This document shows, piece after piece, positions 6,169-14,417 of a stretch of 28,686 nt of DNA. A model generated the notes under the pieces. The model saw only the letters and a list, made by a program, of their open reading frames with translations. It was not told the DNA's origin and did not search any database. The position numbers and the translations under genes were made by a program. Position 1 is the stretch's first letter, and each line of letters opens with the position of its first letter. The DNA comes from Ruminococcus sp. (GTDB taxonomy: Bacteria > Bacillota > Clostridia > Oscillospirales > Ruminococcaceae): positions 1-28,686 of the forward strand of contig JAMPAO010000024.1 of assembly GCA_023667165.1 (NCBI GenBank). The letters are read 5' to 3'.

Positions 6169-7857
6169 TTATACGGCGTAAGTCAGCTTTACAAGCTCGC
6201 TCATGGTCGTTCTGCCCTCCATAACAAGCTCCGCAACGTTGTCGCGCAGCAGCTTGCAGCCCTGCTCCCTGGCAAGGGAGGCAATGGCGTCGGTTTTTCC
6301 GTCGGCGGCGATAAGGCTTGCCATTTCGGATGTGCAGACAAGTATCTCGTGGATAGCGGTACGTCCGGTAAATCCGGTATTGTTGCATTTAGGGCAGCCG
6401 CAGGCGTCGTATATGGTCACGGTTTCGTTTATACCCAGCAGCTCGTTGTCCTCCTCGTTGCTGTAGCGGGGGGTCTTGCACTCGTCGCAGACCACCTTGC
6501 AAAGACGCTGTGCAACGATACCGATAAGAGATGTGGCTACCATGTAAGGCGCAACGCCCATATCCGTAAGACGGGTGATAGTCGAAGCGGCGTCGTTCGT
6601 ATGGAGCGTGGACAGCACCATATGCCCCGTGATGGCGGCTCTGATGGCGATCTCGGCTGTTTCCTGGTCACGCATTTCTCCGACCATTATGATGTCGGGG
6701 TCCTGACGGAGGATAGAACGCAGGGCAGCCGCAAAGGTCATTCCCGCTTTATCGTTGATCTGGCACTGATTGATACCCTCGATATTTTTCTCCACAGGAT
6801 CCTCACAGGTGATAACGTTAACGTTCGGCTGTGCAAGCTCGCCCAAGGCGGCGTACAGGGTGGTGGTCTTACCGGAACCCGTAGGTCCGGTTACCAGCAT
6901 AACGCCCTGTGGCACCTTGATAAGTCTTGCAAATCTGTTGTAGTTGTAGTCGGTCATACCAAGGTCGGTAATCTTACGCAAAGCAACGTCGCCCGTTGCA
7001 AGAATACGTATAACGCATTTCTCTCCGTTTACCGTCGGCAGGTTAGATACACGGACGTCAAGCTTAGTGCCGTCCACCACCTGGGAGAAACGTCCGTCCT
7101 GAGGTACTCTCTTCTCGGCGATGTTCATGCCGCTGATGATCTTTATACGCGTGATGAGGGAGTTATGAACGACGTTGGAAACGTTCATAAGCTCGATAAG
7201 CTCGCCGTTTACACGGATACGGATGCGTGTAAAGGTCTGGAAAGGCTCGATATGTATATCCGTCGCGTCCGCGCGGAAGGAGTTTTCAACGATGGTCGTA
7301 CAAAGCTTAACGATAGGCGCGTTGTCTACTCTGTCCTGTATCTCCTGATCCTCGTCGCTTATGCCGTCCTGCTGGAACTGACCCTCTACCGCGTCGATAA
7401 CGTTGCCGACGTTTGCATTGGAGTATATCTTTCCTATCGCCTTGGTAATGGCTGCCTTTGTGGCAAGCACGGGGACGACGTCCATACCCGTGGTTACCTT
7501 GATATCCTCGAATATATAGAAGTTTACGGGGTCGTAGGAAGCAACGGTAAGACGTTTACCCGTGATCTTTATGGCAATGATGGTATGCTTCTTGGCAAGC
7601 GCCTCGGGGATCTTCTTTACAGCCTCGAAGTCGATGTTAATCTCCGGATCGTCCAGGTCTACGAAAGTCAGGTTATTCTTCCTTGCAAGCACCTGACCGA
7701 ACTGCACGTCTGTAACATACCCCAGCTCAACGATATAATCGCCGAAAAACTTACCGGGAGTATTATCGTTTTTCTTAGCGTCAAGGACGTTCTGAAGCTG
7801 TTCTTCGGTAATAATGCCCTCGTTTACCATGTACTGACCGATAGGAATATTTTTCAT
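6169..7857 (-). CDS. pilB: PilB-type pilus assembly ATPase
   Basis: Hexameric ATPase that drives pilus extension. The 562-aa protein has an N-terminal MshEN/GspE-N-like domain (about 1-150), a middle region SFRADATDIHIEP (193-205), Walker A GPTGSGKTT (324-332), Asp box TCEDPVEKNIEG, Walker B QDPDIIMVGEMRD (385-397), His box GHMVLSTLHTN (411-421) and the zinc tetracysteine CDEC (457-460) with CPKC (488-491). The tetracysteine and N-domain separate it from PilT. MshEN domains can bind cyclic-di-GMP in some relatives; I cannot confirm that here. The start at 7857 is preceded by AAGGAG at 10 nt; an upstream in-frame ATG at 7947 has no ribosome site and would sit upstream of the promoter. Confidence 0.94.
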   Translation of the reverse strand: MKNIPIGQYMVNEGIITEEQLQNVLDAKKNDNTPGKFFGDYIVELGYVTDVQFGQVLARKNNLTFVDLDDPEINIDFEAVKKIPEALAKKHTIIAIKITGKRLTVASYDPVNFYIFEDIKVTTGMDVVPVLATKAAITKAIGKIYSNANVGNVIDAVEGQFQQDGISDEDQEIQDRVDNAPIVKLCTTIVENSFRADATDIHIEPFQTFTRIRIRVNGELIELMNVSNVVHNSLITRIKIISGMNIAEKRVPQDGRFSQVVDGTKLDVRVSNLPTVNGEKCVIRILATGDVALRKITDLGMTDYNYNRFARLIKVPQGVMLVTGPTGSGKTTTLYAALGELAQPNVNVITCEDPVEKNIEGINQCQINDKAGMTFAAALRSILRQDPDIIMVGEMRDQETAEIAIRAAITGHMVLSTLHTNDAASTITRLTDMGVAPYMVATSLIGIVAQRLCKVVCDECKTPRYSNEEDNELLGINETVTIYDACGCPKCNNTGFTGRTAIHEILVCTSEMASLIAADGKTDAIASLAREQGCKLLRDNVAELVMEGRTTMSELVKLTYAV

Positions 7858-7890
7858 AGAATTGTAACTCCTTCTCCGCAGACGAATAAT

Positions 7891-7926
7891 ATTATAGCTC
7901 CCCTGCATTTCTGCGGGAAAAGCAGG
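7891..7926 (-). promoter_or_regulatory. pilB promoter region with dyad
   Basis: TATAAT on the minus strand at 7891-7896 has no good -35 at 17 bp (TTCCCG). An inverted repeat CCCTGC/GCAGGG (7901-7906 with 7921-7926) with a further GCAG half-site covers the spacer and -35. A weak -35 overlapped by a dyad is the pattern of a regulated promoter. Confidence 0.45.
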
Positions 7927-7961
7927 GAAAAAATATTTATGCGGCAAAACCGCTTTTTTGC

Positions 7962-7990
7962 TTGAAAAAGTCGGAAATATATGTTAATAT
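7962..7990 (+). promoter_or_regulatory. prepilin peptidase promoter
   Basis: TTGAAA (7962-7967) and TAATAT (7985-7990) are 17 bp apart. A better TATAAT at 7988-7993 overlaps but would be 20 bp from this -35. It is divergent from pilB. Confidence 0.45.
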
Positions 7991-8041
7991 AATAAGTATG
8001 CTGTTATTATAATAATTTTCAAGATAAAGGAGAATGATATC

Positions 8042-9028
8042 ATGACGATCGAAACCATGGAAACTATTATGAACGTCACCGTGTATGTGTTCGTATTTCT
8101 TTTCGGGATATGTATCGGCAGCTTTTTGAACGTATGCATTCTGCGTCTGCCGCGGGGTGAATCGCTGATAGTGAACAATTCTCACTGTATGACCTGCGGA
8201 ACGGAGATCAAGAGATACGATCTCATTCCCGTGTTTAGCTGGCTGATCCTGAGAGGAAAGTGCAGAGCCTGCGGAGCTAAGATATCTCCCAGATATATGC
8301 TGGTAGAGCTTATGACGGGACTGCTGTTTCTCGGAACGTTTATGCGGTATGATTTTATGGAATACGGAGCTTATCCCGTAATGCTCTGCCTGTTTACGGC
8401 GGGACTGATCGTGCTGTGCTTCCAGGATATGGACAACCGCGAGATGTGCGTGTCCGTGCTTGTTTACACGGGCATTATAGCCGCGGCGTCGCATCTGCTC
8501 GCACTTGCCGACGGAGGCAGGGGAACGCTTTTCAGATTTCCCGAAATAACGCTGAAAGACGGTATATACGGAATGTTTTCCGTAAGTATCCCGCTTCTTG
8601 TGATCGGCTTTGTTATCACGCCGCTGTTTTACGATCTGTTCGTAAGCGAGGACAAGCGATCCCTGAGAGGGATAAAAGCCAATCTGAAAAACACTGCCGA
8701 AACAGACCGCAGCTACAAAAAGCTGACCGCCGAAAAAGAACGGCTTGAAGCTAAGATCAAGGAGGACGATCCGGTATACGGCTTCGGAATGGGCGATATC
8801 GTACTTATAGCGGCGGGCGGTCTTATGCTGGGGGTAAAAGCCGCCGTGACCGCGGGAGTTATCGCCGTTGCTCTCGGAGCGGTCTGGGGAGTGATACTCA
8901 AGGCGTTCGGAAAGGGCGACGGATCGAACGCGTTCGCATTCGGGCCGTTCCTTATAATCGGACTTGAGATATGCGCATTTATCAACGGAGCAGCCGCCGA
9001 TATGTATCTCGGACTGCTGCACAGATGA
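8042..9028 (+). CDS. pilD: type IV prepilin peptidase (A24 family)
   Basis: Membrane aspartyl protease that cleaves prepilin leaders and often N-methylates the new Phe. The 328-aa protein begins with a TM segment and GICIGSFLNVCILRLPRGES, the hallmark of the methylase domain, followed by zinc-type CMTC (49-52) and CRAC (74-77). Catalytic aspartates fit D129 (CFQDMD) and D252 (GMGD). Two oddities: the lysine normally found two residues after the second Asp (GxGDxK) is Val here, and the loop before it (about 200-245) is a long charged segment predicted by eye to be coiled coil. It is the only pilus gene on the plus strand; AAGGAG lies 9 nt before ATG, and a strong terminator follows. Confidence 0.92.
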   Translation: MTIETMETIMNVTVYVFVFLFGICIGSFLNVCILRLPRGESLIVNNSHCMTCGTEIKRYDLIPVFSWLILRGKCRACGAKISPRYMLVELMTGLLFLGTFMRYDFMEYGAYPVMLCLFTAGLIVLCFQDMDNREMCVSVLVYTGIIAAASHLLALADGGRGTLFRFPEITLKDGIYGMFSVSIPLLVIGFVITPLFYDLFVSEDKRSLRGIKANLKNTAETDRSYKKLTAEKERLEAKIKEDDPVYGFGMGDIVLIAAGGLMLGVKAAVTAGVIAVALGAVWGVILKAFGKGDGSNAFAFGPFLIIGLEICAFINGAAADMYLGLLHR

Positions 9029-9040
9029 CCGAACGCGTAA

Positions 9041-9088
9041 AAAAATTGACCCGTGCCGTGGGTGATGCGATCACGGCACGGGTTTTTT
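9041..9088. terminator. bidirectional terminator between pilD and the pilC operon
   Basis: A 12-bp stem (9049-9060 with 9072-9083), followed by six T on the plus strand (9083-9088) and by CAATTTTTT on the minus strand. It ends both pilD and the long minus-strand pilus operon. Confidence 0.9.
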
Positions 9089-9093
9089 GCGCA

Positions 9094-9861
9094 TTATTCG
9101 CAATAATAAACGATATAAGTATTCTTGGTCGAACCTCTTGCGCCTACGTTTTCATCGACGCAGGAAGTGTCTACGATATGATTAAATCCGCTTACGGTCG
9201 TACCCGTATTTGCGAGAATAACGCTGATCTTGGTGTAGTTTTCGATATCGCTTTCGCTGCCCTCGCGCTTGAACTTCTTTGTTCCGTTCCGGTTGTAGTA
9301 GTAATCGCTGTCAACAACGATATCAAATCCGGAGGAATTAAAATTCTTGATTCGGATATAGTAATCGGCAGGACCGTAGTAAGCGTCGCCCATAGCCATG
9401 TAGGATCTTGTTCCGTCGTAGGTGAACGGCTGCGACTCGCTCCAGTTTGTCGTACCCTTGTTCATGCGGATAAGCCTGCCCTTAAAGGTAGTACCCGCGC
9501 TAAGATCGGAGGTAGCATGATACAACGTCGTATTGTTTATGCATATAACGTCAAGGTCTGCGGCTGTAAGAGCCGTTGTGCCGTCCAGTTTAGTGGGATT
9601 CTTGCCAAGGAACGCGGTGACTGCCTGCGACTCGGACGTTTTGTCCTGGTATATGCCGATATGATGGGCATAGCGCACGTTTTCCGCGATATAGGCGGCG
9701 ATCCCGTCCTCGGCGGCGCGCTGAGCGGACAGAACGCTCGTACTGGAGTAAACGTCGCTGATAGGCTGCATCATCTGTATTATCGCAGTCATGATTATGC
9801 CGAATATGGCCATAGTCACTATCAGCTCGATGAGGGTAAAGGCCTTTAATTTATTTTTCAT
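9094..9861 (-). CDS. minor pilin (PilW/GspJ-like)
   Basis: A 255-aa prepilin-like protein and last gene of the long operon. Leader MKNKLKA, then FTLIELIVTMAIFGIIMTAIIQMM with Glu at mature position 5 and Ala before the cut. A helix with SAQRAAEDGIAAYIAENVRYA follows, then a Tyr/Asn/Asp-rich globular part. Its place after the PilV-like and PilX-like genes matches minor pilin clusters that prime pilus assembly. Assignment to PilW or GspJ rests on gene order and size, not on sequence identity. GGAGG precedes ATG by 6-7 nt; the gap to the upstream gene is 13 nt. Confidence 0.82.
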   Translation of the reverse strand: MKNKLKAFTLIELIVTMAIFGIIMTAIIQMMQPISDVYSSTSVLSAQRAAEDGIAAYIAENVRYAHHIGIYQDKTSESQAVTAFLGKNPTKLDGTTALTAADLDVICINNTTLYHATSDLSAGTTFKGRLIRMNKGTTNWSESQPFTYDGTRSYMAMGDAYYGPADYYIRIKNFNSSGFDIVVDSDYYYNRNGTKKFKREGSESDIENYTKISVILANTGTTVSGFNHIVDTSCVDENVGARGSTKNTYIVYYCE

Positions 9862-9874
9862 ATTTTCCCTCCCG

Positions 9875-10366
9875 TCACGGCTTCATTGTGTTGTCGCCCA
9901 CAAAGTATTTGTAGTCGACGCGAATATCGTCCGTATCGTTGGCGTCCTCCACAGGCTCGCCGTTTTCGATGTTTTTCAGCGAATACACGGCGCAGTTGGT
10001 GTAGAAATTCTTGCTGTTTTTCCAACTGGTGTCGGACTCGTTATAGGTACATACCATTTCAAAGCTGATGGTATTCGAATCGTCCGCGCCGGCGTAGGCG
10101 GAATTTCCGCCTGCACCGGTAAGCCTCGGGTCTGCCTTTATCTGGAATACGTCTGCATTGGAAGCGCTTTTCTGAGTTTTGGTTTCAACATACTTCTGCT
10201 GCTGGCTCATACGGTCGTTGATCTGATTGTTGCTTTTGAGGTGAGAGCATACGGACGCATACATACCTACGAAAACAAGCGAGCAGATACCGAGGATAGC
10301 CATTGCAACAAGCACCTCAATAAGGGTAAAGCCTTTCAGAGCATGCATTTTTTTATTCTTACGCAT
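9875..10366 (-). CDS. minor pilin (PilV/GspI-like)
   Basis: A 163-aa prepilin-like protein. Leader MRKNKKMHALKG, then FTLIEVLVAMAILGICSLVFVGMY; FTLIEVLVA is the typical opening of PilV/GspI minor pilins. Gly precedes the cut and Glu is at mature position 5. The C-terminal domain is small and contains a few cysteines. AGGAGG lies 7 nt before ATG, and its ribosome site touches the stop of the large upstream gene, suggesting translational coupling. Confidence 0.83.
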   Translation of the reverse strand: MRKNKKMHALKGFTLIEVLVAMAILGICSLVFVGMYASVCSHLKSNNQINDRMSQQQKYVETKTQKSASNADVFQIKADPRLTGAGGNSAYAGADDSNTISFEMVCTYNESDTSWKNSKNFYTNCAVYSLKNIENGEPVEDANDTDDIRVDYKYFVGDNTMKP

Positions 10367-10378
10367 ACAAACCCCTCC

Positions 10379-13300
10379 TTACGAAGAAAACTCAACAATA
10401 TCCTGGTTGGTGTAATAGGACGGCCGCCAAGTGATGGTGGGCGTGCCGGGATCCGCTTCGTCCTCGGGCGGAACATAAACAAAGCTGTAATTGTTGCAGA
10501 CATTGATATCTCCCACAAACGCCGAGCCTATAAAGTCAAGGCTGACATTATTTATGTGAGTGCCCTCATAAAGAACATTTTTCGACACGCCGCACGGAGT
10601 TGAAGCGTTCAAGGTCGAAGAAGGTCCGTACATATAACCCATAATAGTCGTATTGTTATTTCTCATATTGATCTCAACGCCGTCGTCGGCATAGATCATG
10701 ATCTTGGGCGCTTTGATCTTGAGATATCCGGAATACGCGGCATTGGAAGCGCCTACTCTGAAGCCGGGAGCGGTGTTCATTACATTATTGAAATCCTCGG
10801 TGTATATGCCGAATTTTTCAAAATTATACTGTCCGGGTCCCGCCAGCAGGATATAGCAGTAGTTCGCACCGGATATGACGAGCTTTCCGTTCTGATAATT
10901 ACCGGGATTTAACAGGACAATACACTCGTTTGAGGATGTGTTCACCGTTACCATTTGGTTCTGCACATTTGCCGGAGTTAACGTCCTAAAAGTCATGTTG
11001 GGGTTATCGGTATCGGTAATGTTACCCACGCTGCTGAAATCCATTTTGCCCGACGCGTCAAGCGTAAAGTTGATTCCGGATTCCATATGCGCAATAAGCG
11101 CGGGACTCATATACTCAACATTTTTTGTAGTCAGAGTTTGAGGGGGAGAGTTGGTGTCAACCTTGTAAAGCGCGTTAAGGATATCCCATGCGCGGTTTAC
11201 AAGCTGACCGGGCGCGTCGTTGCTGCCCAATGCGACAGCGTCGTCGAATGTAGCCTGCACGGACTGATGGAACGAATTTGCTATCGTTCCCAGCTCGGAG
11301 GTCCAGTTTGCGTTTTTATAAGTATCGGTATTTGAATCGCGGTACTCGAAATTGGTTATCTCCGTGACCGTACCGCCGGCGCCCATACTGAGAAATACGT
11401 TCGGATCGGCAGAGGGCAGCCACAGAGCACCCGTCTGCTTGTTTATTACATTGATAAAGTAATAACCTGCATACTTGCTCAAAAGCGTAGGTATCGAGAG
11501 AGCCTTGGAAAATTTCTTGGGATCTCCGCTGATATAGCTCCTCTGCAGTGTATTGCTGTTTGTTTCATGCCACGGCAGGGAGATATACAACTGATATGTG
11601 GGATCGTCTTCAATGGAATCGAACGCGAATGTAGCTCCTCCCATTCCGCCGGCAGCCTTAAACTTTATCTTGTCGACGAACGCGGGCGTTTCGTCCGCAC
11701 GTCCGTTCTGGGTCGCAAGCTGTATGATATACTTGATAGTGTAGCTGCTGTAACGGTCACTGTCATTGTCAATTACTCCGTTGCCGTCCGGATCGGGACC
11801 TAACGGAACAAGCTTATTGTAGAATTTGTCAAAATTAGCTTGATGTGCGATATAAAACGAAACCCAACCCGTCCTGGGATTTCCGCCCGAATCAGCCATT
11901 GAAACCGAGGGATACGGAACAGTGGAATAAAGAGCTGCATTGCCTCCGCCGTTCGTAATATACTGGCAATTTGCTATGAAACGTCTGATAGCTTCAAGCT
12001 CAAAGCAACCGTAATATTCATGCGGAATAGTATCCACTCCGGCATTCATTAAATATTTCTCATAGAAATAATAATATATCTTGCCGCCGCAAAAACCGTC
12101 GCCTCCGTTATTTGCAATATCGCTCATAAGATAGTTTGCGCCGTTTGTCGGATCGTTCAACTCAACAGAGAGATCAAATCCGCTTGCACTCATGGTTATA
12201 TTGCTGATAGCACCTAAACGGGTCTTTTGATCGAGAGGGTAGCTGCCGGGAGCAAGATTTGCAATAATTTCTCCCACGCCTACGCCTCCTGCGGTTACAG
12301 CTTGAATACCGCCTCTGTCGCTGATGTACAGATCGCCGGCAAATGCAGGATTGGATGAATTAAATGAACCTGCGTTATTAAGCTTAAGATAACCGTCAAT
12401 ATAAGTATTGCCGCTTACCTTCGGCTGAATGCCGTTACCGTCAAAGTCAATGTTTCTTGCTATCAGATCCGCTTTGTCCGTGGAATCTCCTATAGGGAAA
12501 GACTGGCTGGCATTTCTGAACGTTCCGTTTATAAAAACAAACGGACGAACATCATTTGAGGTTTTCTTGACTTTCAGAGATGAAATATTCTGAATGGTGA
12601 AATCTCCGTTAATACAAAAGCTTTCATCGGATCTGAGAACAAAGGTTTTCTGTGCGTTTAGGCTTGCGTTGCCATTGATAAATATGTTGCCGTAAACGGT
12701 ACCGTCGTTGCCCCAGGTAAATCCCTTAGCAGAAACGGAACCGCCGAGAACGTTGGAGTTTGTGGACATATTTACCGCGCCGGTGGAAACCACGCCCTCC
12801 GCCGCCGATTTCTGATTCACGTAAGGCGAAAGCACAACGGAAACCGTAGAGGAATTTCCGAGATATTCCGCAGTACATGAAACCTTGATCTTGCAAGACA
12901 TGATATACTGGGATTTTTCATCGCCGTTGTTCAAAACGGCGGTAGAGCTTGTTACGGTGTTTCTTTCGATACCGGTGCCGCCGTCGTCGTAAACAAGCTC
13001 CAGAAGCTGTATCTTGACCTCGATGCTTCCGTCCTTCTGATCGCTGAACAGACCGGATGTGCCGTCGTTTGCGGTATTCATATCCTTAACGTCGAACTTC
13101 ATGTAGCTTGTTTTCGTTTTAGTGTCGTTTTCCTTTATCTTGCCGCTTGCGTCTGTAGGCGCAACGGTAAGGGATTTGGACGTATCGTACTTAACGTTGC
13201 CCGAAGCGTCTGTGACCAGCTTGCCCACTATGGCTTCCTGAAGCACAAGTCCCTGACTGGGGTGAGCAGCATTTATGGCATTGGCGGCTTTGCTGTTGTT

Positions 13301-13567
13301 GCCGTCGTTGGAATTGTTTTTATCCTGGTGAACCGCGTCCGTCATGAGAATGTTCGTCACCAGATCAAGACCCGACCTTGCGCTGTAATAAGCCTGGCTT
13401 TCTTCATACCTGTTTATCGCTCTGTTTCCCGCCGTGGAAGCGATCGCCATAGCGCCCGCAAGCATGATTATCAGCACCACCATGACCGCAAGGATCATTA
13501 TAAGAACAGCGCCCTTGACGGTGCCGGCTTTGCCGCGCCTTCGCGGCGTATTTTTTGCCTTACTCAT
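10379..13567 (-). CDS. very large PilX/GspK-like pilus protein, probable tip adhesin
   Basis: A 1062-aa protein. After a basic leader (about 20 residues, ending VKG) comes AVLIMILAVMVVLIIMLAGA, a pilin-like helix without Glu at position 5, as in GspK-type tip pseudopilins. NRYEESQAYYSARSGLDLVTNIL follows, the conserved helix of PilX-type proteins. The rest is extracellular: about 230-420 has repeated short turns such as GSVSAKGFTWGNDGTVYGNIFINGN, reading as beta-helix or bactofilin-like strands, and the end (about 870-1045) has a similar pattern. No known binding domain is recognised. Start at 13567 is preferred: an in-frame ATG at 13579 overlaps the AAAGGATGG ribosome site. It sits between pilO and the minor pilins, where pilX belongs. 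Adhesion is inference. Confidence 0.8.
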   Translation of the reverse strand: MSKAKNTPRRRGKAGTVKGAVLIMILAVMVVLIIMLAGAMAIASTAGNRAINRYEESQAYYSARSGLDLVTNILMTDAVHQDKNNSNDGNNSKAANAINAAHPSQGLVLQEAIVGKLVTDASGNVKYDTSKSLTVAPTDASGKIKENDTKTKTSYMKFDVKDMNTANDGTSGLFSDQKDGSIEVKIQLLELVYDDGGTGIERNTVTSSTAVLNNGDEKSQYIMSCKIKVSCTAEYLGNSSTVSVVLSPYVNQKSAAEGVVSTGAVNMSTNSNVLGGSVSAKGFTWGNDGTVYGNIFINGNASLNAQKTFVLRSDESFCINGDFTIQNISSLKVKKTSNDVRPFVFINGTFRNASQSFPIGDSTDKADLIARNIDFDGNGIQPKVSGNTYIDGYLKLNNAGSFNSSNPAFAGDLYISDRGGIQAVTAGGVGVGEIIANLAPGSYPLDQKTRLGAISNITMSASGFDLSVELNDPTNGANYLMSDIANNGGDGFCGGKIYYYFYEKYLMNAGVDTIPHEYYGCFELEAIRRFIANCQYITNGGGNAALYSTVPYPSVSMADSGGNPRTGWVSFYIAHQANFDKFYNKLVPLGPDPDGNGVIDNDSDRYSSYTIKYIIQLATQNGRADETPAFVDKIKFKAAGGMGGATFAFDSIEDDPTYQLYISLPWHETNSNTLQRSYISGDPKKFSKALSIPTLLSKYAGYYFINVINKQTGALWLPSADPNVFLSMGAGGTVTEITNFEYRDSNTDTYKNANWTSELGTIANSFHQSVQATFDDAVALGSNDAPGQLVNRAWDILNALYKVDTNSPPQTLTTKNVEYMSPALIAHMESGINFTLDASGKMDFSSVGNITDTDNPNMTFRTLTPANVQNQMVTVNTSSNECIVLLNPGNYQNGKLVISGANYCYILLAGPGQYNFEKFGIYTEDFNNVMNTAPGFRVGASNAAYSGYLKIKAPKIMIYADDGVEINMRNNNTTIMGYMYGPSSTLNASTPCGVSKNVLYEGTHINNVSLDFIGSAFVGDINVCNNYSFVYVPPEDEADPGTPTITWRPSYYTNQDIVEFSS

Positions 13568-13637
13568 AAAAATAGCCATCCTTTCTGTAAAAAATTAACA
13601 ATTTGTTCGTTTGTTTGTAAATAAACAGGATTTTTTC

Positions 13638-13693
13638 ATAAACAAGCCCACCCGAAAAATGCATTCGCCTTTTTTCGGGTCGGGTATGTTTAT
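13638..13693 (-). other. long hairpin between pilO and the PilX-like gene
   Basis: Three paired blocks nest into one hairpin: 13638-13644 with 13687-13693, 1347-49 region (13647-13649) with 13682-13684, and 13650-13659 with 13671-13680. No U tract follows on the transcribed minus strand, so it is more likely a processing or stability element than a terminator. Confidence 0.5.
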
Positions 13694-13700
13694 TAAAAAA

Positions 13701-14417
13701 TTAATCTTCGATGTCCTCGGGATCGAGAGGATACAGCTCGTAAACCATGATCTGCATATCTCCCTCAAGTCCGACCTCTCCGGGTTCCACCTGCGCATAA
13801 TCCGCAGAAACGTTGAGCAGATAAATGTTCTTGTCGTTGTCTGCAATGATCTGCACCGCGTCCCAAAGAGCGGTATCGGAATCGCATTTATAGGAGAGCG
13901 TTACCTCGCAGGTACCGATCCTTACCGCGGGGGGAGCTGCCGGATAGGAGCCGTTATACGCATACAATACCTCTTCGGGCAGCTTGTTGGCGATATCTCC
14001 GTTGATCTTCAGCGGATATGCAAGCGCCGATTTGTTATATGTATAAGCGTTGATATCTCCGGAGCTGAGCGGACTCATGTTCACGCCTGTGATCTCTATT
14101 CCGGACGGCTCAAGCTTTTCCATCAAATATTTGCTTATCAGATAGGTTTCGCCGTAATCGCGCTCGTCAAGGAACTGATCCTGTTCCTCCTCGATGGTCT
14201 TTACATCGTCCTCGAGCTGCTTTTTAAGAGTTTCGAGAGAGTCCATTCTCGCCTGGGTGTTGTCCCTCTCCTCTTCCTTAGCGGCAAGTCTGTCCTTTTC
14301 GACCTGCAGCGTTTCGTACTTGGGTTTAATGATACAGAATATTCCCACGCCGATAACGATCAGCACAGCCACTACAATGATAATGACCTTATCTCTGTAA
14401 GAGAGCTTCATACTCAT
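13701..14417 (-). CDS. pilO: PilO-like pilus alignment protein
   Basis: A 238-aa bitopic membrane protein. A short basic cytoplasmic start, one TM segment (about 10-30, VIIIVVAVLIVIGVGIFCII), a coiled coil (about 34-85), then an extracytoplasmic domain fit PilO, which pairs with PilN and links the cytoplasmic PilM to the pilus. The sequence is too divergent for a motif match; the call rests on topology and position after the pilM-pilN fusion. The ATG overlaps the upstream stop codon by one base (TAATG), so translation is coupled. A second ATG two codons later (14411) has better spacing from the GAGG and is a possible start. Confidence 0.83.
   Translation of the reverse strand: MSMKLSYRDKVIIIVVAVLIVIGVGIFCIIKPKYETLQVEKDRLAAKEEERDNTQARMDSLETLKKQLEDDVKTIEEEQDQFLDERDYGETYLISKYLMEKLEPSGIEITGVNMSPLSSGDINAYTYNKSALAYPLKINGDIANKLPEEVLYAYNGSYPAAPPAVRIGTCEVTLSYKCDSDTALWDAVQIIADNDKNIYLLNVSADYAQVEPGEVGLEGDMQIMVYELYPLDPEDIED

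Noticed and set aside
6130..7965. 611-codon plus-strand open frame opposite pilB
   Set aside because: The opposite strand encodes PilB with all catalytic motifs; this frame shows no domain and low-complexity composition.
7937..9022. 361-codon minus-strand frame opposite the prepilin peptidase
   Set aside because: The plus-strand gene has the GSFLN, CxxC and GMGD motifs; the opposing frame has none and is rich in His, Arg and Gln as expected of a shadow.
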